From Halovenus sp. (GTDB lineage: Archaea; Halobacteriota; Halobacteria; Halobacteriales; Haloarculaceae), in contig JAQCNM010000181.1 in assembly GCA_028275025.1 (NCBI GenBank), positions 1 through 35,070 of the forward strand: a stretch of DNA of 35,070 nt, written 5' to 3'. Positions 1 through 8,041 of this stretch are shown piece after piece. The position numbers and the translations under genes are program-made. Within the stretch, counting starts at the first letter, position 1. Each line of letters begins with the position of its first letter. The notes beneath the pieces are model-generated. The model was not told where the DNA came from, did no database searches, and saw nothing but the letters and a program-made list of their open reading frames with translations.

Positions 1-108
1 GAGACTTTCTGTGGCCGCACTGTATACAGCTCTACGGGGAGACCCCGGTCGGATTCCTGCTGGGCAGGCAGACACGGATCTACAGACGGTGCCGAGTGAT
101 CACACTGC

Positions 109-270
109 ATGGCCGCCGAAGTTTCCGACCGGGTTCGAGAAATCGCCGAGGCTCGCGGTCTTTTAGAGTCCAAAGTGTTCGAACGGACAGTCGAACGCGG
201 ACTCGGAGATCTGTGGGGGGAGCTCGCACTGGCACAGTACCTCGACGACGAGAGCCCTCACGTTCGGTGA
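109..270 (+). CDS. Small antitoxin-like protein, probably truncated
   Basis: A 53-residue ORF from ATG to TGA that the ORF track misses because it is short. An in-frame stop lies 10 nt before the ATG, so it does not extend upstream in this frame. The sequence (VSDRVREIAEARGLLESKVFERTVERG) has the spacing of a small helical DNA-binding antitoxin of the kind haloarchaea carry in many copies, with a 'LW..L.L.QYLDDE' segment. From memory, such proteins usually continue with another helix after this point; here it ends in SPHVR, suggesting a truncated remnant. No toxin gene is adjacent: the next gene is the convergent sensor kinase 24 nt downstream, and anything upstream lies outside the window. 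No clear TATA box is seen. Family assignment is an inference from sequence character; the ORF being real is only moderately likely. Confidence 0.4.
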   Translation: MAAEVSDRVREIAEARGLLESKVFERTVERGLGDLWGELALAQYLDDESPHVR

Positions 271-294
271 CTCGGTCGTTACTCGACTGTCCGA

Positions 295-3200
295 TCAGCT
301 CCTTCTGTCCCATCGGGCTCTCGGCACCCGCAGACAGATCTCTGTTCTCTCGGTCGTCGAGTCGACCCACACGTCACCCCCGGCCTGCGTGACGACCATT
401 CGAACCATCCACAACCCGAGCCCCTGCCCGTGATTGAGCGGTGTCTCTTCCCCGGTCTCGAGCAGATCCGCCTCCATCGCCGGCATCCCGGGACCGTCGT
501 CTCGCACGTCGACCTCGACCCACCCGTCCTCCGAGTAGGTGAGTTCGACCGCGATTGTGGCGTCTTCGCTCGCGTCTGCCGCGTTGCCGACGAGTTCACG
601 AACGGCCTCGAGTAGCGACGCGGGCAGCTGAACCCCCTCGCCGCTCGGCAGCTCGGTCAGGACTGTCGTATCCTCACACCCCTCTCGGACCGGAGTAACC
701 GCATTTTCGATGAGTGAACGGGAGTCCATCGTTGTCTGGTCGCCGTTCTGGGACTGGAGAATCTGACGGATATCGTTTATTCGCTCGGTCATCGACTCCC
801 ACTTCTCGAGGACCCGTTCGACGATCTCGAACTGTTCGGCCCGTTGTTTCGCATCCGACTCCTCGGACATCAGCCGTGTCCAGGCTCGCACCTTGGTCAG
901 GTCGTTTCGCATATTGTGACGTATCACACGCTGTATGACCTCCAGATGGCGTCTGACCTGTTGTTGTGCCGTGATGTCCCGTCCCTCGACAACGAGCAGG
1001 GACACATTGTCGTTTTCATCCCACACGGGTTTCACCGAGAAGTCGATCGTCGCGAGACCGTCACCGCCGCGCACCTCCGTCTCGTAACGGACAAACTCTC
1101 CGCCTGCAGCCCGTTCGATCGCCTCCCGGATGTTGTTCCTGACTGTCTCGGAGTGTGTCCACCACCGGGCGTCGAAAAACCGGTTCCCGACGATCTCCTC
1201 GCGTCCGACGCCGCCGAACTCGAGGGCAGCGTCGTTTACTTCGACAACCGTTCCGTCGGGCTCCAGTAATCCGGTGAACTGGAAGGTCTGGTTGAAGATA
1301 CCCTCGAAGCGCCGGGCTCGCTGTTTGCTTTCGGTCACATTCCGGAGGTAGATGAGTATCCCGTTGATCGCCTCATCGTCGAGCATATTCCGGCACCGGG
1401 TTTCGATGTTGAGCCACCCGTCGTCAGGAGCGGAGAAACGGCATTCGGCCTTGGCGCTGTCTGCTCCATCGACACACGTATAGAATGTCTGCAGCGCGTG
1501 TTCTCGACTGTCTGGATGGAGGAAGTCAAAGAGATTCTCCTCGACGAGCTCCTCGGGGTCGTAACCGAGGGTTCGCTTCGTCGAGCCACTCGCGTACCTG
1601 ATCGTCCCGTCCGGGTCGACGATTGTCACCACGTCGGTGGACTCCTCGACGAACAGTTCGGTCCGGCGCTGCCGGCGCCGTCTGTCGGTCATGTCGTGGA
1701 CGACACCCGCGTACCCCTGGAACCTGTCGTCGGATTCGAGCGGAGCGTACCGAACGTCCGCGTAGAACTCCGACCCGTCGGCGCGAACCTGATAGCCCTC
1801 GTGGGCACTCTCACCCCCGATACGCGCCTGCTGTAACAACCGCCCGGGCAGGCCTGACTCACGATCCGACTCGGGGTGGAGTTCGGATATCGACATACCG
1901 ATGGCCGTGTCAGCGTCGTACCCGAAGAGGCTGGCCGCGCCCGGGTTCCACGTCTGTACTGTCCCGCCCTCGTCGACAGTCAGAAAGGCGTACTCGTCGA
2001 CACTCTCGGTCAATAGCCGGAACCGTTCCCGTTCCTCGAGCAGTTCCTGTTCGCGGTTCACCTCGTCGGTGACGTCCTGTGCCAGCACTAACCCCTGGTT
2101 ACTCGTCGAGTCCGGGTTGTCTCTGTCGACCGGGACCAGGTGAACGCGGAGGGTCCGGTCGCGGATTTCGACCCGGCGGTCCGTTCGCTCTCCGTCCAGC
2201 GTTGCTCGGAAACGCGGGACGAGGTCGTGGTTGCCGTCGGCGAGTACCGTTCCGACCGCTTTCCCGGAGATGTCCGACGTTTCGAGACCGAACACCGACA
2301 GGAGTTCGCCCGCCGCCAGGACGTACTCGAGATTATCGTCGAACGTGAGAACGGCACCGTTCGGGATGTTCTCTGCCAGACTGCGGTACCGCTGCTCGTT
2401 TTGTCGCCGTGTCCGTTCCTCGATCTTCTGCTCGGTGATGTTGGTTCCGGTCGCGAGTACACGGACCGGGTTCCCGTCGTCGTACACCGGCGTTGCTCGC
2501 GTCGATAGCCAGGTCGTGTCGTCGCCATCACCGACGATCCGGAACTCGCCGGTCCACGGGTCGCCGGATTCGATCATCGAGTTCAGTTCCCGCCGGACGC
2601 GGTCACGGTCGTCGGGATGGACGGCCTCCCTGAACTCCTCGACCGACTCGATGTCTTGGCCGGCCAGGTCGACGAGCGTCTCGTCCCAACGCATCGTGTC
2701 CGTCCGAAGATTCCACTCGGCGATACCGGTGTTCGTCCCCGACAGCGTCAGCCCGAGTTTCTCCTGCTGTTGTCGCAGTTCCTCGTGGGTGTTTCTGCGG
2801 TCGATCTCGTAGCCGGCCCACCTGCCGAGGAGACTGACGAACGTGCGTTCGAACTCGTCAAAGGGTGACTCTCGTTGCTCACCCGATGCGAAACACAGCG
2901 TGCCGTACACGTCGCTGTCGACGCTGACCGTACTCCCAATGTAGGTTTCGAGTCCGAACGTGTCGTACGCTGCTTCCTTTATAAACTCACTCTCGGCAGC
3001 GTTCGTGAGTGCAAACTCACCGTCGCGGTCGACCGTCTGCTGACAGTACGACTCCGAGAACGGCCCCGATGCACCCGGTCGGAGGCGTTCGTGAGAGCCA
3101 ACTGCGTCGAGAATCGTCTGTGTCCCGGCGGCCAGGTCACTGTCTACGTCGGTCCGTGTCAGAAAGCCGTACGGCAGCTCCAGGTAATCACGCCCCGCTT

Positions 3201-5373
3201 TCAGGAGCCCGTCGATTTTCTCCTCGAACCCGGTCTGCTGATCGGTTGTCACCTCGTAGATACGTTCGAGCAACTCGACCCGCGCTTGTGCCTCCTGCCC
3301 GCGCTTTTTTCGTTCCGTGACATCCTGCTGGATGCCGATGTAGTTCGTCACTGTCCCGTCTGCGTCCGTCACAGGCGTGACAGAGAGCCGTGACCAGTAC
3401 GGCGTTCCGTTTTTGCGGCGATTTCTCAGTTCGAGCGAAACTGGTTCCTCGGAGTCGATCGCCTCCCGGAGCCGTGCTGCCTGCTCGGGGTCGGTTTCCT
3501 CGCCCTGGAGAAATCGGGGGTTCCGACCGATCGCCTCCTCGCTCGTGTAGCCGGTCATCCGCTCGAACCCGTTGTTGACGTAGACTAATGGGTTGTCGTC
3601 CTGTGTCGGGTCGGTGATCTGGATGCCGACGGTCGCCTCGTCCATCGCCCGTTCTTTCAGTTCGAGGTCGCGTTCGCGCTCTCGGCGCTCGGTCTCGTCG
3701 CGGACCGTACAGACGAGTCGGCCGTCATCGACGATGGTCAGGGAGAGCTCGGCCGGAAACGTCGACCCGTCCGGTCGACTGCCAGTGACCATCCCACGCC
3801 AGTGGCCGTCGGCTTCGAGCGTCGGGAACGCCTCCGTCTCCAGCCGCTCGATCTCCTCGTCGTCGTACAGCTTTCGCCACGTGTTCCCCAGCAGTTGGTC
3901 TTTGCTCTCGAACCCGTACATCTCGACGTGGGTTTGGTCGACGTAGCTGTACTCCCCGCCGTCGAGGATCGCGATTCCGTCGGCCGCTTTCTCGATCACC
4001 TGCTGGAACGATTCGAGCTGTCGTCGTCGTTCTTTGCGGTCGGTGATGTCCCTGAGAACGCCAGCAGTGCCGCGGAACTCGTTGTCTCCGATCAGTGCGA
4101 GTCGGTTCTCGACAGTCTTGTGACCGCCGTCGGCCGTTTCGAGTTCGAACTCAGCGGTCGCCGACCGGGTGTCTGTAGCGAGCAGCGTCTCGATCTGTTC
4201 TTGCAGTTGTTCGACGTCCGAGTCGTCCATTCCGACTGACGGCGACCTGCCGAGTATCTCCGTGCCGTACCCGAACTCGCGCTCCGCCGACTCGTTGACG
4301 AACGTAAACCGTCCGTCGGCGTCTAAGGCGTACACCGGGTCGTCAACAGCTTCGAGGATTGTCTCGTACCGCTCTAGCTCCTCGAGTCGGTGACGACGGG
4401 CGATCTCGGTGCCGACCCACTCTGCGAGGAGTCCGACGAACGCCTTTTCTTCTGGTCGAAACGGCTCCGGACGCGGTCTCTCCATCGAGAAGTTCAGCGT
4501 CCCGTAGCTGTCACCGTCGACGACGACAGACGCTGCGACGTACGCCTGAACGTTCTCGGCTGCTGGATGATCCTGGTGTTCGGTGTCCGTGATGTCGGCA
4601 AACGCGAGTGTGTCGGTTGCGTCGCCGGCGAGTGTCACATCGCACATCGTGTTTCCGAGGTCGTACGTCGCGCCCACCTCGTGCGATCCGGTGGCGTCGG
4701 CCACGGCTTCGACCTCGTAGTCGTCTCCGTCGACGTTCGCGAGGATTCCGGTGTCGAGGCCGAGATACTCACAGCAAAGAGACAGAAGCCCCTCGACACT
4801 GTCATCCAACCCGTTCGAACCGGTCGTGAGTTCGGTCAGACGGCGCAACGCGGTCGCAGCAGCCTCCGTTCGGTTCGCCGCCCGTCGACGTTTCGACTCT
4901 CGACCGTCGAGTCGACGCAACGCTGTTTCGAGATTCGCCGCGATCCCCCTGACGAGAGCCACGTCTGCGTCATCGAACTCACCCGACTCCGTCGTGTCGA
5001 GGCGCAACACTCGATTGCGACCGAGAGGGACGAACACCGCCCCCTGTGCCGACCCGCCGGGGTCGGTGTCGACAACTGCCTCGGGGGCGGAACCGACAGA
5101 CTGGCCGGCCGTGGGCCCGCTGACTCGTTCGACAACCGCCGCCGGTATCTCGTCCGGATGGCCCACCGTCTGGCCGGGAGACTGCTCGGCTGACCCGATC
5201 GCGGTGAACGTCTCCGTCTCGGGGTCGTACTCGCCGACAGTCACCACCGGTCTGTCGAACGCCGTTTTCGCCAGTTCGGCCGCGTGTGTCGCCGCAGCGT
5301 CGACCGTCTCGGCGCCGTTGAGTCTCGCGGATACTGAGAGAATATGTTCAGAAGACTGATTACTTGTGTACAT
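295..5373 (-). CDS. Large multi-GAF/PAS sensor histidine kinase (cytoplasmic)
   Basis: A 1692-residue signal-transduction kinase if translation starts at MYTSNQSSEH. The ORF is open for 113 more codons upstream, but that stretch is Arg/Pro/Ser-rich and unlike protein, so I chose the internal ATG. Approximate domain order: GAF 9-155, GAF 180-325, PAS 334, PAS 452, LOV-like PAS 570, GAF 697, PAS 865, PAS 993, PAS 1117, PAS 1237, PAS 1357, HisKA-like dimerisation helix 1475 with phospho-acceptor motif RHNMRNDL (about 1486), and HATPase from about 1577 with N box ELVGNAADAS, G1 DDGPGM and G2 GLGLW. Most PAS units end in the usual D(I/V/M)T(D/E)-type exit motif. No membrane segment or signal peptide is visible, so it should sense cytoplasmic cues (redox, ligand or light). 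No receiver protein lies nearby, so the partner is unknown. The PAS at 570 has GRNPRFLQG where photoactive LOV domains have GRNCRFLQG. Confidence 0.93.
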   Translation of the reverse strand: MYTSNQSSEHILSVSARLNGAETVDAAATHAAELAKTAFDRPVVTVGEYDPETETFTAIGSAEQSPGQTVGHPDEIPAAVVERVSGPTAGQSVGSAPEAVVDTDPGGSAQGAVFVPLGRNRVLRLDTTESGEFDDADVALVRGIAANLETALRRLDGRESKRRRAANRTEAAATALRRLTELTTGSNGLDDSVEGLLSLCCEYLGLDTGILANVDGDDYEVEAVADATGSHEVGATYDLGNTMCDVTLAGDATDTLAFADITDTEHQDHPAAENVQAYVAASVVVDGDSYGTLNFSMERPRPEPFRPEEKAFVGLLAEWVGTEIARRHRLEELERYETILEAVDDPVYALDADGRFTFVNESAEREFGYGTEILGRSPSVGMDDSDVEQLQEQIETLLATDTRSATAEFELETADGGHKTVENRLALIGDNEFRGTAGVLRDITDRKERRRQLESFQQVIEKAADGIAILDGGEYSYVDQTHVEMYGFESKDQLLGNTWRKLYDDEEIERLETEAFPTLEADGHWRGMVTGSRPDGSTFPAELSLTIVDDGRLVCTVRDETERRERERDLELKERAMDEATVGIQITDPTQDDNPLVYVNNGFERMTGYTSEEAIGRNPRFLQGEETDPEQAARLREAIDSEEPVSLELRNRRKNGTPYWSRLSVTPVTDADGTVTNYIGIQQDVTERKKRGQEAQARVELLERIYEVTTDQQTGFEEKIDGLLKAGRDYLELPYGFLTRTDVDSDLAAGTQTILDAVGSHERLRPGASGPFSESYCQQTVDRDGEFALTNAAESEFIKEAAYDTFGLETYIGSTVSVDSDVYGTLCFASGEQRESPFDEFERTFVSLLGRWAGYEIDRRNTHEELRQQQEKLGLTLSGTNTGIAEWNLRTDTMRWDETLVDLAGQDIESVEEFREAVHPDDRDRVRRELNSMIESGDPWTGEFRIVGDGDDTTWLSTRATPVYDDGNPVRVLATGTNITEQKIEERTRRQNEQRYRSLAENIPNGAVLTFDDNLEYVLAAGELLSVFGLETSDISGKAVGTVLADGNHDLVPRFRATLDGERTDRRVEIRDRTLRVHLVPVDRDNPDSTSNQGLVLAQDVTDEVNREQELLEERERFRLLTESVDEYAFLTVDEGGTVQTWNPGAASLFGYDADTAIGMSISELHPESDRESGLPGRLLQQARIGGESAHEGYQVRADGSEFYADVRYAPLESDDRFQGYAGVVHDMTDRRRRQRRTELFVEESTDVVTIVDPDGTIRYASGSTKRTLGYDPEELVEENLFDFLHPDSREHALQTFYTCVDGADSAKAECRFSAPDDGWLNIETRCRNMLDDEAINGILIYLRNVTESKQRARRFEGIFNQTFQFTGLLEPDGTVVEVNDAALEFGGVGREEIVGNRFFDARWWTHSETVRNNIREAIERAAGGEFVRYETEVRGGDGLATIDFSVKPVWDENDNVSLLVVEGRDITAQQQVRRHLEVIQRVIRHNMRNDLTKVRAWTRLMSEESDAKQRAEQFEIVERVLEKWESMTERINDIRQILQSQNGDQTTMDSRSLIENAVTPVREGCEDTTVLTELPSGEGVQLPASLLEAVRELVGNAADASEDATIAVELTYSEDGWVEVDVRDDGPGMPAMEADLLETGEETPLNHGQGLGLWMVRMVVTQAGGDVWVDSTTERTEICLRVPRARWDRRS

Positions 5374-5786
5374 TACTGTACTGAGAAGAAGGTCCGTGCC
5401 ACATTGACTGTTTCGACTGTCCTGGCACCCGGCGGCCGTCGGTTCCGGCCCTCCCGAAACTGTGTATCTGTCTGCCCCGGGAGTAGAGAGTCGAGAGACC
5501 CACTCTCGGCGAGGCTGGGTGACAGCGAGGCCGTTGTGCTGTGTGCAGCTGCGAATCGGTGGTATCGGCCCCGGATACCGACTACATCGGTTACTCTCCG
5601 GTAGGGCGTCGTCCCGGAGTCTCACCGCTACACCCCGACCACCTCTCGAACGGACCGGTCGAAACGAGCCCGAGGATACGACACCACAAAGAGACTTGAG
5701 ACCGATTGCCACGGAGGTCGGTGTGTCCGTCCGACACGTCCCGGGGGCGGAAGGCTTGAAAGCTCTCGTGGTGTATCTGGTGATAG
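5374..5786. other. Intergenic region between divergent kinase and CapA-like genes
   Basis: A 413 bp gap between divergently transcribed genes. It must hold both promoters, but I see no convincing TATA box for either gene; the best candidate for the rightward gene is a weak 'gcttgaaag' about 30 nt before its ATG. The minus-strand frame of the kinase remains open through most of the gap, but the conceptual peptide looks non-coding. No RNA gene or repeat is evident. Confidence 0.5.
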
Positions 5787-6899
5787 ATGACCTGGACCCG
5801 GAGGGGTGTGCTGGCGGCGGGCATCGCGGGGCTGGCAGGCTGTGTCGACGGGGGTGGATCGGCGACGCGGGCCCCGTTCGAGGCGGGGAGCGCAGACGCC
5901 ACTGTCGGGTTCGTCGGCGACGTCATGCTGGGCCGGGGTGTGACCGACCGCTGGGTCGACCGCGACCCGGCCGGCGTGTGGGGGTCGACCCTGGAGCGAC
6001 TCCAGGCGCTCGACGGCCTCGTGTTGAATCTGGAGTGCTGTCTCGCCGAGGGCGGACGCCGCTGGCCCGAGAAGGTCTACTACTTTCGTGCAGACCCCGG
6101 GTTCGCGGTGCCGGCACTCCGGGCCGCGAACGCCACCGTCGCCTCGCTCGCGAACAACCACGTTCTCGACTTCCGGGAACCGGGGCTCGAGAGCACACGC
6201 AGCCACCTCACGGAGGCGGGTGTCGCACACGCGGGGGCCGGTCCGGGGCTGGAGGCCGCACTCGCCCCGGCGGTGACAGAGGTCGGTCCGCTGACCGTCG
6301 CGACAGTCGGACTCACGGGCCGGTACCCGTCGTACGCGGCCACGACAGACAGTCCCGGCACCGCCTACGTGAGACCCGACCCCTCCGCCAGTGACACCCG
6401 CAGGACGGTCCGGCGGGCGCTTGCACGGGCGGAGGAACACGACCCGGACCTCGTTGTTGCCTCGCTCCACTGGGGGCCAAACTGGGAGACGACACCGGGT
6501 GAGACACGGGAGGCGTTCGCCCACTGGCTGGTCGAGCAGGGTGTCGATGTCGTCCACGGTCACAGCGCACACGTGCTCCAGGGCGTCGAGATTCATCAGG
6601 GACGCCCGATCATCTACGACGCGGGGGACTTCGTCGACGACTACATCGACAAGAACGGGCTGTACAACAAGCGGAGTGGGCTGTTCGAACTGGTGGTGAC
6701 CGACGGCTCGCTCAAGCGACTGCGGATCGTCCCCGTCGAGATCGAGAACGAGACGGCAACAGTCGCCGACGGGGCGGCGGCCACGTGGGTCGGTGAGACG
6801 GTACGAGCCCGGTCGGAACCGTTTGAAACGACCGTAGAGCGCACAGACGAGGGGGTGTCGGTGCCGATAGACGAGGACGACGCCGGGAGCCGACCCTGA
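5787..6899 (+). CDS. CapA family metallophosphatase-like Tat lipoprotein
   Basis: 370 residues. The N-terminus MTWTRRGVLAAGIAGLAGC combines a twin-arginine signal with a lipobox whose Cys is residue 19, so it should be exported folded by Tat and lipid-anchored outside the membrane. The rest matches the CapA/PgsA fold (PF09587, calcineurin-like): GDVMLGRG near residue 50, NLECCL, ANNHVLDF, LHWGPNW, and GHSAHVLQGVE followed by GDFVDDY. These motifs are where CapA proteins place metal ligands and active-site His/Asp. Two spots depart from the common consensus: NLECCL instead of NLE.P, and GHSAH instead of GHHPH. In bacteria CapA acts in poly-gamma-glutamate capsule export; no capB/capC partners are here, so the archaeal substrate is unknown. 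It stands alone, followed by a 213 bp gap. Confidence 0.88.
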   Translation: MTWTRRGVLAAGIAGLAGCVDGGGSATRAPFEAGSADATVGFVGDVMLGRGVTDRWVDRDPAGVWGSTLERLQALDGLVLNLECCLAEGGRRWPEKVYYFRADPGFAVPALRAANATVASLANNHVLDFREPGLESTRSHLTEAGVAHAGAGPGLEAALAPAVTEVGPLTVATVGLTGRYPSYAATTDSPGTAYVRPDPSASDTRRTVRRALARAEEHDPDLVVASLHWGPNWETTPGETREAFAHWLVEQGVDVVHGHSAHVLQGVEIHQGRPIIYDAGDFVDDYIDKNGLYNKRSGLFELVVTDGSLKRLRIVPVEIENETATVADGAAATWVGETVRARSEPFETTVERTDEGVSVPIDEDDAGSRP

Positions 6900-7099
6900 C
6901 AGCGACCGAGGACAACAGGGTCAGACGAGATCGTATCGGGCCTACGCGCTGGGTTGTGTCGCCGCTCGCGCGCAGCGCCACACCGAGGAGACCGAGCGAA
7001 ACTCCGGGGACCCCCGCGACGTCCGTCCTCCGTATGCCTAGGGTGTCTCCACACAGACGGATCTGGATAGCTAGCTCGTGGAACAAAGTGTGTAGAGGG

Positions 7100-7111
7100 C
7101 GTACCGGTACG
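7100..7111. promoter_or_regulatory. Perfect 12 bp palindrome just before the DUF6159-type start codon
   Basis: CGTACCGGTACG is a perfect palindrome ending one base before the ATG at 7113. If the transcript is leaderless, as is usual in haloarchaea, the palindrome would cover the transcription start and could act as an operator. No strong TATA box is visible upstream, so this is only a candidate site. Confidence 0.3.
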
Positions 7112-7112
7112 T

Positions 7113-7988
7113 ATGGGAGTTGTCGGTCGGTTCAAGACAGGGTTCGTGCTCACGAAACAAAGTGTCGAGATGCTGTGGAACAACCCACGGCTGGCGGTCT
7201 TTCCGGCGGTGAGCGGTGCGGCGAGTCTCGCGTTCATCGCGGCGCTCCTCGCACCGCTGCTCGGGGTGTTCGTGCTCGATGCCGACGGTGCCGTTGCGGT
7301 GGTCGGGTTGCTCACCGTCGCCGGACTGTATCTCGGGACCGCGTTCATCTCGGCGTTTTTCGCCGCGGCCCTCGTCGACCAGACCCGGGCCGTTCTCGAC
7401 GGCGATGAGCCCTCGCTCCGACAGGGGGTTCGCGCCGCCTGGGGTGTCAAGCGCCAACTGTTCGTCTGGGCGATTATCAGCGCCACTGTCGGGTTCGTGC
7501 TCGACACCATCAACGAGTCTTCCAGCTCCGGTGTCACACAGATTATCAGCGCCGTCATCGGAATGGCCTGGACGGTGCTGACGTTTTTTGTCGTCCCGGT
7601 TATCGTCTTCGAGCGGCCGTCGGTCCGGGGGATGTTCACCCGGAGCGGGGAGCTGTTCAAACAGACCTACGGCGAGACGCCGATCAGCCTCATCGGGACG
7701 GCGGTGCTCGCACTACTGCTCGGGTTGCCGCTGCTGGGACCGGGTCTGTACGCACTGTTCGAACTCGAACTCCTGGCCGTCGGTATCCCGCTGGTGGTCG
7801 CCGGGTTGGCGGTGGTGCAGTTGACGACCTACACCCTCCGCGGCATCGTCAAGACCGGGCTGTACTTCTACGCGGCCGAAGGGGACCGTCCGGACGAGTT
7901 CGCGGCGATGTTCGACGAACTCGACACGGTCCGAGGGGCGGAGAGCCAGAACAAGGATGTCGGTCCCGGGCTCGGGAGGTTCCGCTGA
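7113..7988 (+). CDS. Multi-pass membrane protein, DUF6159-like
   Basis: 291 residues with about five or six hydrophobic segments: roughly 28-55, 60-85, 112-130, 140-165, 195-215 and 218-240. A soluble N-terminal stretch (GRFKTGFVLTKQSVEMLWNNPRLAVFP) and a charged C-terminal tail lie at the ends. The pattern of 'W.NP.L..FP..S' before the first helix, then 'GVRAAW' in a cytoplasmic loop and 'RG..KTGLYFYA..G' near the end, is what I recall for haloarchaeal DUF6159 membrane proteins. Function is unknown; the look is of a glycerophosphodiester-phosphodiesterase-associated or YesL/DUF975-like integral membrane scaffold rather than a transporter with known motifs. It is followed 53 nt later by the photolyase homologue on the same strand, so the two may share a transcript. 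Confidence 0.82.
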   Translation: MGVVGRFKTGFVLTKQSVEMLWNNPRLAVFPAVSGAASLAFIAALLAPLLGVFVLDADGAVAVVGLLTVAGLYLGTAFISAFFAAALVDQTRAVLDGDEPSLRQGVRAAWGVKRQLFVWAIISATVGFVLDTINESSSSGVTQIISAVIGMAWTVLTFFVVPVIVFERPSVRGMFTRSGELFKQTYGETPISLIGTAVLALLLGLPLLGPGLYALFELELLAVGIPLVVAGLAVVQLTTYTLRGIVKTGLYFYAAEGDRPDEFAAMFDELDTVRGAESQNKDVGPGLGRFR

Positions 7989-8041
7989 CTCGACGGACCG
8001 GGCAGGATTCAAGCACGGCGAGCCCCTCGTAGGATACACCG

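Noticed and set aside
1-108. Open frames running in from the left window edge
   Set aside because: Two frames are open into the window, but neither gives a recognisable protein; too little sequence to call a partial gene.
5374-5712. N-terminal extension of the sensor kinase to 1805 residues
   Set aside because: The added 113 codons encode an Arg/Pro/Ser/Cys-rich stretch unlike a halophilic protein; the ATG at 5373 starts just before the first GAF domain.
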